Assembly: GCF_002091755.1 (NCBI RefSeq)
Contig: NZ_BDAI01000001.1
Location: 620,001-684,000, forward strand
Reading direction: 5' to 3'
DNA length: 64,000 bases
From: Pseudomonas nitroreducens NBRC 12694
Lineage (GTDB): Bacteria; Pseudomonadota; Gammaproteobacteria; Pseudomonadales; Pseudomonadaceae
The position numbers and the translations under genes were made by a program. This document shows positions 18,150 to 26,734 of the stretch, piece by piece (positions within the stretch are counted from its first letter, which is position 1; each line of letters opens with the position of its first letter). The notes beneath the pieces are model-generated. The model ran no database searches. It had not been told where the DNA came from and saw nothing but the letters and a program-made list of their open reading frames with translations.

Positions 18150-18371
18150 TCAAGCGAGGCGACGCAGCGCCAGCAGCCGCCCGGAATCATCGAATTCCAG
18201 CTCGAAGCTGCCGTGCACTCCGGAGTGAGTGACGAATGGACGCAGGTGATGCGCAGGCAGGTTGACCTGCCGGCCATCGCGGCTACGTACCTGTACCCGG
18301 TTGGCATGCCCGCGATAGAGCGCCTGCAGCCGATCCGCCGACAGAGAAATATCCAGCACAACGCAAGCCAT
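18150..18371 (-). CDS. DUF2835 family protein
   Basis: 73 residues from ATG 18371, which has GGAGG ten bases upstream; longer in-frame readings to 18533 have no ribosome site. The protein is a compact, probably beta-rich domain: L-S-A-D-R-L-Q-A-L-Y-R-G, then V-R-S-R-D-G-R, P-A-H-H-L-R-P-F and the end L-L-A-L-R-R-L. This is the pattern of DUF2835, a small gammaproteobacterial family of unknown function. It probably forms a unit with pyrD. Confidence 0.78.
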   Translation of the reverse strand: MACVVLDISLSADRLQALYRGHANRVQVRSRDGRQVNLPAHHLRPFVTHSGVHGSFELEFDDSGRLLALRRLA

Positions 18372-18520
18372 GGAGGCCTCCCGGAAGTGAAGGAAAGAAT
18401 TTTGCCACAACGCATGCGCCCAACGGCGCCAGGGTTTTCTATGCTTAGGGCAATACGCCGCGCATCCGGCCCGGCGCTTCCTGCACTGACCAGTCGGCCA
18501 TCGGGAGTCTTGCGTCGTCC

Positions 18521-19402
18521 ATGAGTCAACCACCTCGCCCCCGCAGCGTGACCAGTCGGCTGGCTGCCCTTGCCCAACGCCTGGGCATCGGCAGTGCCGA
18601 TGGACGGAACATCGTCGAACGCAGCCGGAGCCTGTCCCTGCCCTTCGAACCGCTACCCGACTGGCCCGCCGGCCTCGGCTGGCAGTCCGGGCCGCCGCTG
18701 TACCGACTGATTGACCTGCCGCGCGGAGCGCTCTCCGGCCCCGTGCAGGAGGACAAGGCGCGCATCCACGCCGTACTCAAGCGCCTGGTAAGCAGCCGCC
18801 ACGAGGAACATCCCGCAGTCGACATGCGCAGCATCGACGGCTTGTGCTGCCGCGGCCTCATCGACAGCCCGCTTGCAGGGCTGGAGGAGCTTTCCAACTG
18901 CGAGCAGTGCCGCAAGGTGCGCATCATCAGCTACAACGATTTCACCAAGGTCCTGGGCGTGGCCCTGCCCGGCTTCGAACGCAAGACGCAACTGCAGTTA
19001 CGCAGCGCCGGCTGGCACGGTGAGCGCTTGTTCTGGGACGACGATAATCACCCCTGCGAACTGGCCAACGCGGTGGTCTATGCCCGCCGCCGCGGGCTGG
19101 AGATCGTCCTGCCCGCGCGAATCCAGCGCTTCGCGTTGCAGGCTTCTGTCCTGGATGAACTGCAGCGCGACTTCCACATGCTGGCCATGCCGTCCAGAGC
19201 CTGGAGCGACGCCGCTTTCATGGAGTTGCTGCTGGAAACCGGCATGCCCTATGCGCGCTTCGGCCTGTTCAACTCGGAAACTCCGGAGAGCCTCCTGTTG
19301 CCCAGGGACAATCCAGCATCGGATGCCTTCGGCCAAGGACTGCAAGAGGCCGGAGCACAGGATGTGATCACTTACCTGCGCGATGTCGGCAGCAAAAACT
19401 GA
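18521..19402 (+). CDS. Conserved hypothetical protein with cysteine pairs
   Basis: 293 residues, no signal peptide and no membrane helix. The central part has a C-C pair (109-110) and a C-x-x-C (127-130), spaced like a metal or redox site, in the context G-L-C-C-R-G-L and N-C-E-Q-C-R-K-V. The following segment I-I-S-Y-N-D-F-T-K-V-L-G-V and the charged helical C-terminus look like a folded domain. I suspect an uncharacterised Pseudomonas family (possibly DUF6685), but cannot verify it. It starts opposite to the DUF2835-pyrD unit and converges on the XRE regulator with a 9-base gap. Confidence 0.72.
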   Translation: MSQPPRPRSVTSRLAALAQRLGIGSADGRNIVERSRSLSLPFEPLPDWPAGLGWQSGPPLYRLIDLPRGALSGPVQEDKARIHAVLKRLVSSRHEEHPAVDMRSIDGLCCRGLIDSPLAGLEELSNCEQCRKVRIISYNDFTKVLGVALPGFERKTQLQLRSAGWHGERLFWDDDNHPCELANAVVYARRRGLEIVLPARIQRFALQASVLDELQRDFHMLAMPSRAWSDAAFMELLLETGMPYARFGLFNSETPESLLLPRDNPASDAFGQGLQEAGAQDVITYLRDVGSKN

Positions 19403-19411
19403 CCCGCGGCG

Positions 19412-19825
19412 TCACACCTCAGGCGCATCCTCGTGGAGATGACGCTCTTCCTCGTCCAGGCTTTCCAGCATCGTATGATGCCTGGCCTGCCACTCCTCGA
19501 GACTGAGTCCCGCCGTCGCCAACAGCTGCGGATTGCGCTTCACCAGGTAGACCGCTGCCCGCTGAGCGGAATCTTCCACCTTCCAGCTCACCTCGGCCGG
19601 ATCGATCGGCCCTTCATAGGTGATCCAGCGGCTGAAATCCGGATACACACTGCAGACCTTCTGGAAATCCAGGTCCCGCATGCGCTGGTTGCCATACTCG
19701 ATGTTCTCCACATCCTTGGCCTTCATGCCGACCGTCTCGGCGAAGGCGCGGCGCGACAACCCCGTCAGCGAGCGCAGCGCCCGTAGTCTCTCTCCTGCGG
19801 TGAACAGGAAACGTTTCTTTATCAT
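19412..19825 (-). CDS. XRE-type helix-turn-helix regulator
   Basis: 137 residues. The N-terminal HTH (about 10-60) reads G-E-R-L-R-A-L-R-S-L-T-G-L-S-R-R-A-F-A, then V-G-M-K-A-K-D-V-E-N-I-E-Y-G: the Cro/CI fold signature. The remaining 75 residues are an acidic helical tail with K-R-N-P-Q-L-L-A. The divergent small HTH gene starts 121 bases away across a region containing a GGATA-N7-TATCC palindrome, the classic layout of a self-regulated switch. The target is unknown; it may be a phage-derived repressor now serving the chromosome. Confidence 0.75.
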   Translation of the reverse strand: MIKKRFLFTAGERLRALRSLTGLSRRAFAETVGMKAKDVENIEYGNQRMRDLDFQKVCSVYPDFSRWITYEGPIDPAEVSWKVEDSAQRAAVYLVKRNPQLLATAGLSLEEWQARHHTMLESLDEEERHLHEDAPEV

Positions 19826-19877
19826 GTGTCGTCCATCTCCGAGACTGCGAAGGCCCCGAAAAACACCCCAACTACTA

Positions 19878-19894
19878 GGATAAATTGGCTATCC
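19878..19894. promoter_or_regulatory. Candidate operator between the XRE and excisionase-like genes
   Basis: The palindrome GGATA-AATTGGC-TATCC lies in the 121-base divergent spacer, about 53 bases before each start codon. A dimeric HTH protein such as the adjacent XRE regulator could bind it. Evidence is only symmetry and position. Confidence 0.35.
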
Positions 19895-19946
19895 AGACCG
19901 AGGCGCAAGCCCGTGGATCAAGGGGCATGATGGTGCGGGACACGAG

Positions 19947-20159
19947 ATGAGGCAGGGAAGAGGATTCACCCCGGACTTGCTCGCGGGTGGCTATTACGTG
20001 ACGCCGCAGCGCTTTGCACAGCTGATCGGCCTGGGTGATCGCCAAGCCATTGTGCAACGCTGGATCGAGCAGGGAGACCTTCCCTCGCGCTGCATCGGTG
20101 GCCAGACCCTGGTGGACCTGGCCGCCCTGCTCCTGATGACCCAGGCGGATCAGTCCTGA
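19947..20159 (+). CDS. Small helix-turn-helix protein, excisionase/Cox-like
   Basis: 70 residues. Core V-T-P-Q-R-F-A-Q-L-I-G-L, then I-V-Q-R-W-I-E-Q-G-D-L-P-S and a final D-L-A-A-L: the winged-helix arrangement of phage excisionases (Cox/AlpA/MerR-like), in which W-I-x-x-G-x-L-P is typical. The ribosome site is weak (GGGAC). The 3' end overlaps the convergent gene by 10 bases. With the divergent XRE gene it looks like the control switch of a former prophage or element, but no integrase is present in the window. Family call is by pattern. Confidence 0.62.
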   Translation: MRQGRGFTPDLLAGGYYVTPQRFAQLIGLGDRQAIVQRWIEQGDLPSRCIGGQTLVDLAALLLMTQADQS

Positions 20160-20680
20160 TCCGCTTCCTGGGCGGCCTGCAACGCTGGCTTGGCAGGAAT
20201 GCCGATTTCCACGCAAAGTGCCATGAAGCGCTCAAGGTCGTTTCGATACACCAGCACGCATTGCAGTTCGGTATCTAGCGGCTCGCTGAAATCCACCAGC
20301 ACGTACCCGCCCTTTTCCGGATACAGCGCGCCGAGCTGGGTCTGGATGCGATTCAGCGCGGTGAGCGGATCCGCCTTGCGCAGTTGCTTGGCCTGCAGCA
20401 CGAAATTGACGCTGGGGTCGAAGGAGGCGCGGATCTCGCCGAACAGCTCCTCGTAGCTGTCGCCCATGAACAGCACGATTTCCGGCAGGCTGCCGACCAC
20501 GACCCATTCGCCCAGGGGAATGGGGAAGCTGTCGTCGTAGTTGATGTCTGCATTGGCCGCGAGGAAGGCGGCCGGATCGGCATAGGCCTGCGAGGCCTCG
20601 TCGGCGATCTGCTGGATCTCTTCCTCCGCCAGGCAGCCGGAGCTGATCAGCGTGAGGAGTTCGACGAGTTGCGCTTTCAT
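20150..20680 (-). CDS. Uncharacterised acidic protein
   Basis: 176 residues from ATG 20680, which has AGGA upstream; the longer reading to 20881 overlaps the lipoprotein promoter. It is acidic and cytosolic. Segments include G-C-L-A-E-E-E-I-Q-Q-I-A-D-E-A at the N-terminus, a hydrophobic middle (G-E-W-V-V-V-G-S-L-P-E-I-V-L-F) and a beta-rich end with Y-V-L-V-D-F-S-E-P. I do not recognise a family. It shares a divergent promoter region with the lipoprotein gene at 20880 and converges with the excisionase-like gene. Confidence 0.7.
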   Translation of the reverse strand: MKAQLVELLTLISSGCLAEEEIQQIADEASQAYADPAAFLAANADINYDDSFPIPLGEWVVVGSLPEIVLFMGDSYEELFGEIRASFDPSVNFVLQAKQLRKADPLTALNRIQTQLGALYPEKGGYVLVDFSEPLDTELQCVLVYRNDLERFMALCVEIGIPAKPALQAAQEADQD

Positions 20681-20879
20681 GAGGGAGTCCTGAAGAGAGA
20701 TGAACAGCCGGAAAGCATATCTGCATTCGCCGTAAAACACCGCAGGCAGGGAACTTTCCGTCAGACAAAAGCGTCCGAAGTTGCCAGAAACGATACCCAC
20801 TATCGAACGGGATGATTTCTGCTCACCTCGAGCGGTTGATAGCCTGACAACCATCCCGAACCAGCCTGCGTGTGAATCC

Positions 20880-21095
20880 ATGAACCGTGCCCTCGCCCTT
20901 CTCTCCCTGACCCTGCCCCTGTGGCTGGTGGGTTGCGCCAGTCAGCCCGCGCCGCAGCAGGAGCCCTACAGCAACGAACAGGTGAAGTCCTTCGCGCTGA
21001 AGATGCTGGGAACCAGCAACATGTCCGATGAGCTGTACGCCAAGTACCGCCGGGCTCTCACCGAGCCCCGCGAGGATGGGCGGAGCGGGAGCTGA
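20880..21095 (+). CDS. Small outer-membrane-type lipoprotein
   Basis: 71 residues from ATG 20880. A short basic start, a hydrophobic core and the lipobox L-V-G-C give lipidation at Cys19. Residue +2 is Ala, so sorting to the outer membrane is predicted. The mature part is only about 53 residues, with S-N-E-Q-V-K-S-F-A-L-K-M-L and Y-A-K-Y-R-R-A. No known family. Earlier in-frame starts (to 20781) would bury the signal sequence and are rejected. Confidence 0.7.
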   Translation: MNRALALLSLTLPLWLVGCASQPAPQQEPYSNEQVKSFALKMLGTSNMSDELYAKYRRALTEPREDGRSGS

Positions 21096-21509
21096 TTTCG
21101 CGTTCTTCGTGTTCCTGACTACCGCTGGACGCCCCCGACGGGCCAGTGCTGTCGTTCTGCCTATCCGCGATGCTCTTGCTTCTGATGGGGGGGGGGTGCG
21201 CCCCTTTGAAAGGCGCGCAGCGTCCGTGTCATGTCCCCTGCCTGGCCAAGCGACGTAAGCTAGGCAGGTTTCTCGCCCCTCCATCCCGTTTTGCGCTTCG
21301 CGAGCAATACCCGGGCCCTTCCGCCTCCTGCAAGGGACACTTCGGCCCGCCCGGACATTTGCCTGGAAATCCTTCAGAGCCAAAGCCCTAAGAACTGTTC
21401 GCGAGCAGGCTCGCTCCTACAGCCCAGTCAAACTGCGGAACGCTCTTCGCAGAAGCGCTTGCCTGCGAATACGCCCCGTTCCCGGGCTGGCAGACGTGCA
21501 GATCCAGGC
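21096..21509. other. Gene-free segment with a poly-G tract
   Basis: No supported gene. It holds a run of ten G at 21187-21196, a 7-bp inverted repeat CCTGCCT / AGGCAGG near 21238-21269, and a REP palindrome at 21399-21423 (separate entry). Open frames here (for example 21146-21391) have no ribosome site and no recognisable product. Confidence 0.5.
21399..21423. repeat. REP palindrome (single copy)
   Basis: TTCGCGAGCAGGCTCGCTCC followed by TACAG. The core GCGAGC-AG-GCTCGC is the standard Pseudomonas REP hairpin with the conserved TCCTAC tail. The same sequence with one change (AA for AG in the loop) recurs at 35654-35678. It lies 145 bases after the gdhB terminator side, in the gene-free segment. 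Confidence 0.8.
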
Positions 21510-21536
21510 AAAAAAAGCCCCGCACTTGGCAGGGCT
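21510..21536 (-). terminator. Rho-independent terminator of gdhB
   Basis: Read on the minus strand: AGCCCTGC-CAAGT-GCGGGGCT, an 8-bp stem with one G-T pair, followed by seven T. It sits 31 bases beyond the gdhB stop codon. Confidence 0.85.
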
Positions 21537-21567
21537 GGAGCATCAAAACGTCAATCAGGCTGGCGCA

Positions 21568-24500
21568 TCACACAGGGCACACACCCTGCTGGTTGCTCTG
21601 CGCCAGGTCGAGCAGCTCGCGGTTAGCCACGGCGTACATGGCGTAGTCCGTGCTGGTGGAAGCACGCAGCTCGACGAGCATGGCGCGCCAGCGGGCGACC
21701 ATCGGGGCGTGCTGTTCCAGCCAGAGTGCCACGCGCGCATCGATTTCCGCCGGACCGTCCTGCATCTGCAGCACGGAGACGGTGATTGCCCGCTGCTGCC
21801 AGTCCAGGTCGTCGCGGAAGGCCTCGCGGGCCAGCGCCTGCCAGTTGTTCTCCACCGGCAGGGAGCTGAGCTGCTGCAGGTACCAGGTCAGTTCCAGCTC
21901 GCTGCCCAGGGCGAAGTAGGCGCGCGCCACGTCGGCCGGGTCGCGGCCGGTGACGTCGGCCGCTTCGACGATCGGCAGCAGGGTGTAGAGATGGCTGGTG
22001 CCGGCGACCATGCGTGCCAGCAGCTCCGGCACACCGGCGTCAACATAGGCCTGGTAACGCGCCTGCCACAGCTCGCGGGTCGGGCCTTCGAGCAGTTCGT
22101 TGAGCTTCAGGCCAAGGGCGGCGATGCGCGGACCGAAATGCGCCACGTCACGGGCGGCATCCTGCTCGTTGCGGCGGCTGCGCAGGAACCAGCGCGTTGC
22201 GCGGCGGCCCAGGCGCATCAGTTCGTCCATCAGGGTCAGTTGCACTTCCGCCGGCACCTGGTAGTCCAGCGCCTCGATCTGGCGGAACCAGTGCGGCAGG
22301 TGGAAGACATCGCGCACGATCACGTAGGCACCTGCCACATTCGCCGGCGTCATGCCGGTGGACTCCTTCAGGCGCTGCACGAAGGTAATGCCCATGTGGT
22401 TGATCAGGTCGTTGGCGATCTGCGTGCTGACGATCTCGCGCTTCAGGCGGTGCCTGCGCATGGCCGGGCCGAAGGTGTCGACCAGGGTCTGCGGGAAGGC
22501 CGTTTCCATGTCGCGGGTCAGGTAGTCATCGTCCGGCACCAGCGAGCCCAGCAGCTGCTCCTTCAGATCGATCTTGCTGTAGGAAATCAGCACGGACAGT
22601 TCCGCCCGAGTCAGGCCCTGCCCGGCGGCGATGCGTTCGGCGAGCCCCTCGTCGGTAGGCAGGAATTCCAGCGCGCGGTCCAGCTTGCCGCGGCCTTCCA
22701 GGTCGCTCATCAGGCGCTTGTACTCGGCGATGCGCTCGCGGGCACGGCGCTCGGCCAGGGACAACGCCTGGGTCTGCTTGTAGTTGTTGCCCAGCACCAG
22801 GTCGGACACCTGGTCGGTCATTTCCGCCAGCAGCTTGTTGCGCTGCTTGCTGGTCATGTCCCCGGCGGTCACCACCTCGTTGAGCAGGATCTTGATGTTC
22901 ACCTCGTGGTCGGAGCAATCCACACCACCGGCGTTGTCGATGAAGTCGGTGTTGCACGCGCCGCCATTGAGGCCGAATTCGACCCGCGCCAGCTGCGTCA
23001 TGCCGAGGTTGCCGCCCTCGCCCACCACTTTCACCCGAAGGTCGCAGCCGTCCACGCGCAGGCCATCGTTGGCCTTGTCGCCGACGTCGGCATGGGTTTC
23101 ATCGCTGGATTTCACGTAGGTGCCGATGCCGCCGTTCCACAGCAGGTCCACCGGCGCCTTGAGCAGCGCGTGGATCAGCTCGGTCGGGGTCAGGCGCTCG
23201 GCGTCGATGTCGAAGCGCGCGCGCACTTCCGGGGTCAGGGTGATGCTCTTGGCGCTGCGCAGGAAGATGCCGCCGCCGGCGGAGATCAGCGAGGCGTCGT
23301 AGTCGGCCCAGCTGGAGCGCGGCAGGTTGAACAGCCGCTGGCGCTCGGCGAAGCTCGCCGCCGGGTCCGGATTGGGGTCGAGGAAGATGTGCATATGGTT
23401 GAAGGCCGCGACCATCTGCAGCTTGTCGGACATCAGCAAACCGTTGCCGAACACGTCGCCAGCCATGTCGCCGATGCCGATGACCGTGACGCTGTCCTTC
23501 TGCACGTCGATGCCGCGCTCGCGGAAGTGGCGCTGTACCGAGACCCAGCCGCCGCGGGCGGTGATGCCCATGCCCTTGTGGTCGTAGCCGGCGGAGCCAC
23601 CGGAAGCGAAGGCGTCGCCGAGCCAGAAGTTGTAGTCGGCGGAAATGCCGTTGGCGATGTCGGAGAAGGTCGCGGTGCCCTTGTCCGCCGCCACCACCAG
23701 ATAGGGGTCGTCCGGGTCTTGGCGGACCACGTTGGCCGGCGGCACGACGTTGCCTTCCTTGAGGTTGTCGGTGATGTCCAGCAGGCCGGAGATGAAGATG
23801 CGGTAGCAGGCGATGGCCTCGGCCTGGATCTCATCGCGCGAACCACCCAGCGGCAGGCGGCGCGGGATGAAGCCGCCCTTGGCGCCGGTGGGCACGATCA
23901 CCGCATTCTTCACCTGCTGCGCCTTCACCAGGCCCAGCACTTCGGTGCGGTAGTCCTCCTCGCGGTCGGACCAGCGCAGGCCACCACGGGCCACGTCGCC
24001 GAAGCGCAGGTGCACGCCTTCCACCCGCGGGCAGTAGACGAAGATTTCGAACTTGGGCGTGGGCCGCGGGATTTCCGGAATGGCCTTGGGGTTGAACTTG
24101 AAGCTGAAGTAGCTCTTGTTCTGCCCGGCGGCGTCGGGCTGATAGAAGTTGGTACGCAGGGTCGCCTTGATCAGGTCGAGGTAGCGCCGCAGGATGCGGT
24201 CCTCGTTGAGCACCTGGACGTTGTCCAGGGCCGCGAGAATCGCCTGTTCCAGCTTCTGCTGCTTGTCTTCAAGGTCCTCGGCGGTGAGCTTGCGGGCCAG
24301 GTAGAAACGGGTCTTGAACAGGCGCACCAGTTCGCGGGCGATGTCCACGTGGGCGTTCAGCGCGCTGGCGATGTAGCCCAGGTCGAAGCCCAGGCGAATC
24401 TGCTTGAGATAGCGCGCGTAGGCGCGCAGCAGGGCTACGTCGCGCCACGGCAGGCCGGCGGTCAGCACCAGGCGGTTGAAGGCGTCGTTCTCCGCATCGC

Positions 24501-26430
24501 CGTTGACGATGTGGACGAAGGCGTCCTGCAGGGTCTCGTTGAGTTCCTGGATGTTGACGTCCAGGCCCTCGGCGTAGGTGAAGGCGAAGTCGTGGATCCA
24601 GTACTCGCGGCCATTGGTGTGGCGCAGGCGGTAGGGGAACTCGCCGAGTACGCGCAGGCCGAGGTTCTCCAGGATCGGCAGGACGTCCGACAGGGCCAGC
24701 GGCGTGTCGGCGTGGTAGAGCTTGCAGTGCAGCTGCTGCTCACCCTGGGCCAGCGGCTGGTAGAAGCTCATCACCAGCGGGCGGCTGTCGCCCAGGCTGG
24801 ACAGGTGCTGCAGGTCCACCACGGCGAAGTGCGGGGCGAAGCGCTCGCGATAGCCGGCCGGGAAGCCTTTGGGGAAGTCTTCCAGCAGGTTGTTGCCCTG
24901 CCCTTCGCCGAAGTTCTCCAGCACCAGTGCGGCGTAATCGTCCTGCCAGGAACGGCAGGCCTGGATGGCTTCCTGCTCCAACTGGGCAGCATCGACGTCG
25001 ATGCGGTTCTTCGGGTCGACGCGCAGGATGAACTGCACGCGGGCCAGGGTGGATTCGGAGAAGAAGGTCCAGAACTCGCAGTCGCTGGCCTTCAGGCGCT
25101 CCATCAGCACCTGCTGGATCTTCATCCGCGTTTCGGTGGAGTAGATGTCGCGCGGCACGTAGGCCAGGCAGTAGGCGAAGCGACCGTAGGGGTCCTTGCG
25201 CAGGAACAGGCGGATCTTGTTGCGTTCCTGGATCTGCACGATGGACATGGCGGTGGCATACAGCTCGTCCACCGGGGTCTGGAACAGGTCGTCGCGCGGC
25301 AGCACTTCGAGAATCTGCGCCAGTTCCTTGCCCAGGTGCGCCTTGCTGTCGAAGCCGGAGTTCTTCAGGACGGCGGCGACCTTGCCGCGGATGAACGGGA
25401 TGTCAAACACGCTCTCGGCGTAGACCGCCGAGGTGTACAGGCCGAGGAAGCGGAACTCGCGGACGACCTTGCCCTTGGCGTCGATCTCGCGGATCGATAC
25501 GTAGTCCGGATAGGCCGGGCGGTGCACGCGGCTGGGCTGGGAGGCCTTGGCGAAGGACAGCAGCACCGGCTCGCGCAGGTAGGCCACCGCGTAGTCCTCG
25601 ATGTGCAGGTCTTCCTTGTTAAGGCCGGCGCGCAGCAGCTTGGTCAGGCCGAGGAAAGCCTTGTCGTCGTACACCAGGTGGCCGCCATCGGCCTCCTCCT
25701 GCACGGTGAATTCTTCATAGCCGAGGAAGGTGAAGTGGTTGTCCAGCAGCCATTCGAGGAAGGCACGCACTTCGGCGGTCTCTTCCGCGCGGGCCTTGAC
25801 CTTGGACTTGCCCAGCCAGGCCAGCAGCTCCTCGGCCTTGCTGCGCATGGCCGGGAAGTCGGCGACCGCCAGGCGGACTTCGCCGAGCACTTCCAGCAGG
25901 GCCTTCTCCAGGGTGCGCAGTTCGCCGGTCTGGGAGACGCGGTCGATCTCCAGGTACATCAGCGATTCCTGGTGCACGTCCTTGCCGGTGCTGTTCTTGG
26001 GCAGGATCTCCAGCAACTCGCCCTTGGCATTGCGGCGCACGCTGAGCACGTTGGTCTGCAGGGTGTGGATGCTGTAGCCGCGGCGGTTCAGTTCCATGCG
26101 CACCGAGTCGACCAGGAACGGCTGGTCCGGGTGCAGCACCTGCACGGCGGTGTGGGTCGACTGCCAGCCGTGCTTTTCATAGTCGGGGTTGTACACCGCG
26201 ACGATCGGCTGGGCGGGGTTGAAGCGTTCCAACAGGCGCCAGGAAGACAAGGTGCAGCCGACCAGATCGGACAGCCTGCGCTGGGTCAATTCGTCGAGGG
26301 AGATGAAGCCGAAGAACTGCTCGGCGAACAGGGCCACTTGTGGCAGACCCTTGTCGTCGACGTGCTGCGCCAGGGCCGCTTTCAGTTGTTGCTGGAAGTC
26401 GGCTTTGCTGGCTGCGGTGAAGAACGCCAT
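21568..26430 (-). CDS. gdhB: NAD-specific glutamate dehydrogenase, large (180-kDa) type
   Basis: Oxidatively deaminates glutamate to 2-oxoglutarate with NAD, feeding carbon from arginine and glutamate into the TCA cycle. From ATG 26430 (M-A-F-F-T-A-A-S-K, GGAG upstream) it is 1620 residues, the length of the P. aeruginosa enzyme. Large regulatory N-terminal and C-terminal regions flank the catalytic core. The core shows R-G-G-L-R-W-S-D-R, then K-N-A-V-I-V-P-T-G-A-K-G-G-F, and later G-I-G-D-M-A-G-D-V-F-G-N-G and N-G-G-I-G-T-Y-V-K. It is monocistronic with its own terminator. In P. aeruginosa the gene is arginine-induced through ArgR; a single ArgR-like TGTCGC-N8-AA half-site lies near 26587-26606, which is weak evidence. 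Confidence 0.96.
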   Translation of the reverse strand: MAFFTAASKADFQQQLKAALAQHVDDKGLPQVALFAEQFFGFISLDELTQRRLSDLVGCTLSSWRLLERFNPAQPIVAVYNPDYEKHGWQSTHTAVQVLHPDQPFLVDSVRMELNRRGYSIHTLQTNVLSVRRNAKGELLEILPKNSTGKDVHQESLMYLEIDRVSQTGELRTLEKALLEVLGEVRLAVADFPAMRSKAEELLAWLGKSKVKARAEETAEVRAFLEWLLDNHFTFLGYEEFTVQEEADGGHLVYDDKAFLGLTKLLRAGLNKEDLHIEDYAVAYLREPVLLSFAKASQPSRVHRPAYPDYVSIREIDAKGKVVREFRFLGLYTSAVYAESVFDIPFIRGKVAAVLKNSGFDSKAHLGKELAQILEVLPRDDLFQTPVDELYATAMSIVQIQERNKIRLFLRKDPYGRFAYCLAYVPRDIYSTETRMKIQQVLMERLKASDCEFWTFFSESTLARVQFILRVDPKNRIDVDAAQLEQEAIQACRSWQDDYAALVLENFGEGQGNNLLEDFPKGFPAGYRERFAPHFAVVDLQHLSSLGDSRPLVMSFYQPLAQGEQQLHCKLYHADTPLALSDVLPILENLGLRVLGEFPYRLRHTNGREYWIHDFAFTYAEGLDVNIQELNETLQDAFVHIVNGDAENDAFNRLVLTAGLPWRDVALLRAYARYLKQIRLGFDLGYIASALNAHVDIARELVRLFKTRFYLARKLTAEDLEDKQQKLEQAILAALDNVQVLNEDRILRRYLDLIKATLRTNFYQPDAAGQNKSYFSFKFNPKAIPEIPRPTPKFEIFVYCPRVEGVHLRFGDVARGGLRWSDREEDYRTEVLGLVKAQQVKNAVIVPTGAKGGFIPRRLPLGGSRDEIQAEAIACYRIFISGLLDITDNLKEGNVVPPANVVRQDPDDPYLVVAADKGTATFSDIANGISADYNFWLGDAFASGGSAGYDHKGMGITARGGWVSVQRHFRERGIDVQKDSVTVIGIGDMAGDVFGNGLLMSDKLQMVAAFNHMHIFLDPNPDPAASFAERQRLFNLPRSSWADYDASLISAGGGIFLRSAKSITLTPEVRARFDIDAERLTPTELIHALLKAPVDLLWNGGIGTYVKSSDETHADVGDKANDGLRVDGCDLRVKVVGEGGNLGMTQLARVEFGLNGGACNTDFIDNAGGVDCSDHEVNIKILLNEVVTAGDMTSKQRNKLLAEMTDQVSDLVLGNNYKQTQALSLAERRARERIAEYKRLMSDLEGRGKLDRALEFLPTDEGLAERIAAGQGLTRAELSVLISYSKIDLKEQLLGSLVPDDDYLTRDMETAFPQTLVDTFGPAMRRHRLKREIVSTQIANDLINHMGITFVQRLKESTGMTPANVAGAYVIVRDVFHLPHWFRQIEALDYQVPAEVQLTLMDELMRLGRRATRWFLRSRRNEQDAARDVAHFGPRIAALGLKLNELLEGPTRELWQARYQAYVDAGVPELLARMVAGTSHLYTLLPIVEAADVTGRDPADVARAYFALGSELELTWYLQQLSSLPVENNWQALAREAFRDDLDWQQRAITVSVLQMQDGPAEIDARVALWLEQHAPMVARWRAMLVELRASTSTDYAMYAVANRELLDLAQSNQQGVCPV

Positions 26431-26734
26431 GTTGTTACTCCGCTGGGCTCGAATTATTGGATTGAGCGTAGAACGCATATCGTCTTGTGTCGGGCCACAG
26501 GTATAGCCGGGCAGTGTGACCCTCGACTGACAGCCCCGACCGGGCGGTCACCGATCCCACCGAGCTTATCGGGACTGGGCCGCCGCTGGCTTACGGGGCT
26601 GCGACATATTCGTTCAACGGCATGCAGCCACCACGCTCTGGGGAAACGACAGAATTTGCGGCACGATCGTTCCGCAACTGCCCGAGGAAATATCAAAGCG
26701 CTATCATGGCGGCCCCTCGCCTGGAACGGACGCC
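26431..26734. promoter_or_regulatory. Divergent control region of gdhB and a DUF1353-like gene
   Basis: 304 bases between two divergent genes, without an open frame of its own. It should carry the gdhB promoter and the promoter of the rightward gene. On the minus strand TGTCGC followed by eight bases and AA (26606 down to 26587) resembles one half of a Pseudomonas ArgR site; I see no clear second half. Confidence 0.4.

Noticed and set aside
18041..18577. A 178-codon minus-strand frame over the pyrD-DUF2835 junction
   Set aside because: It overlaps pyrD and DUF2835 in another frame; those two have good starts and recognisable families.
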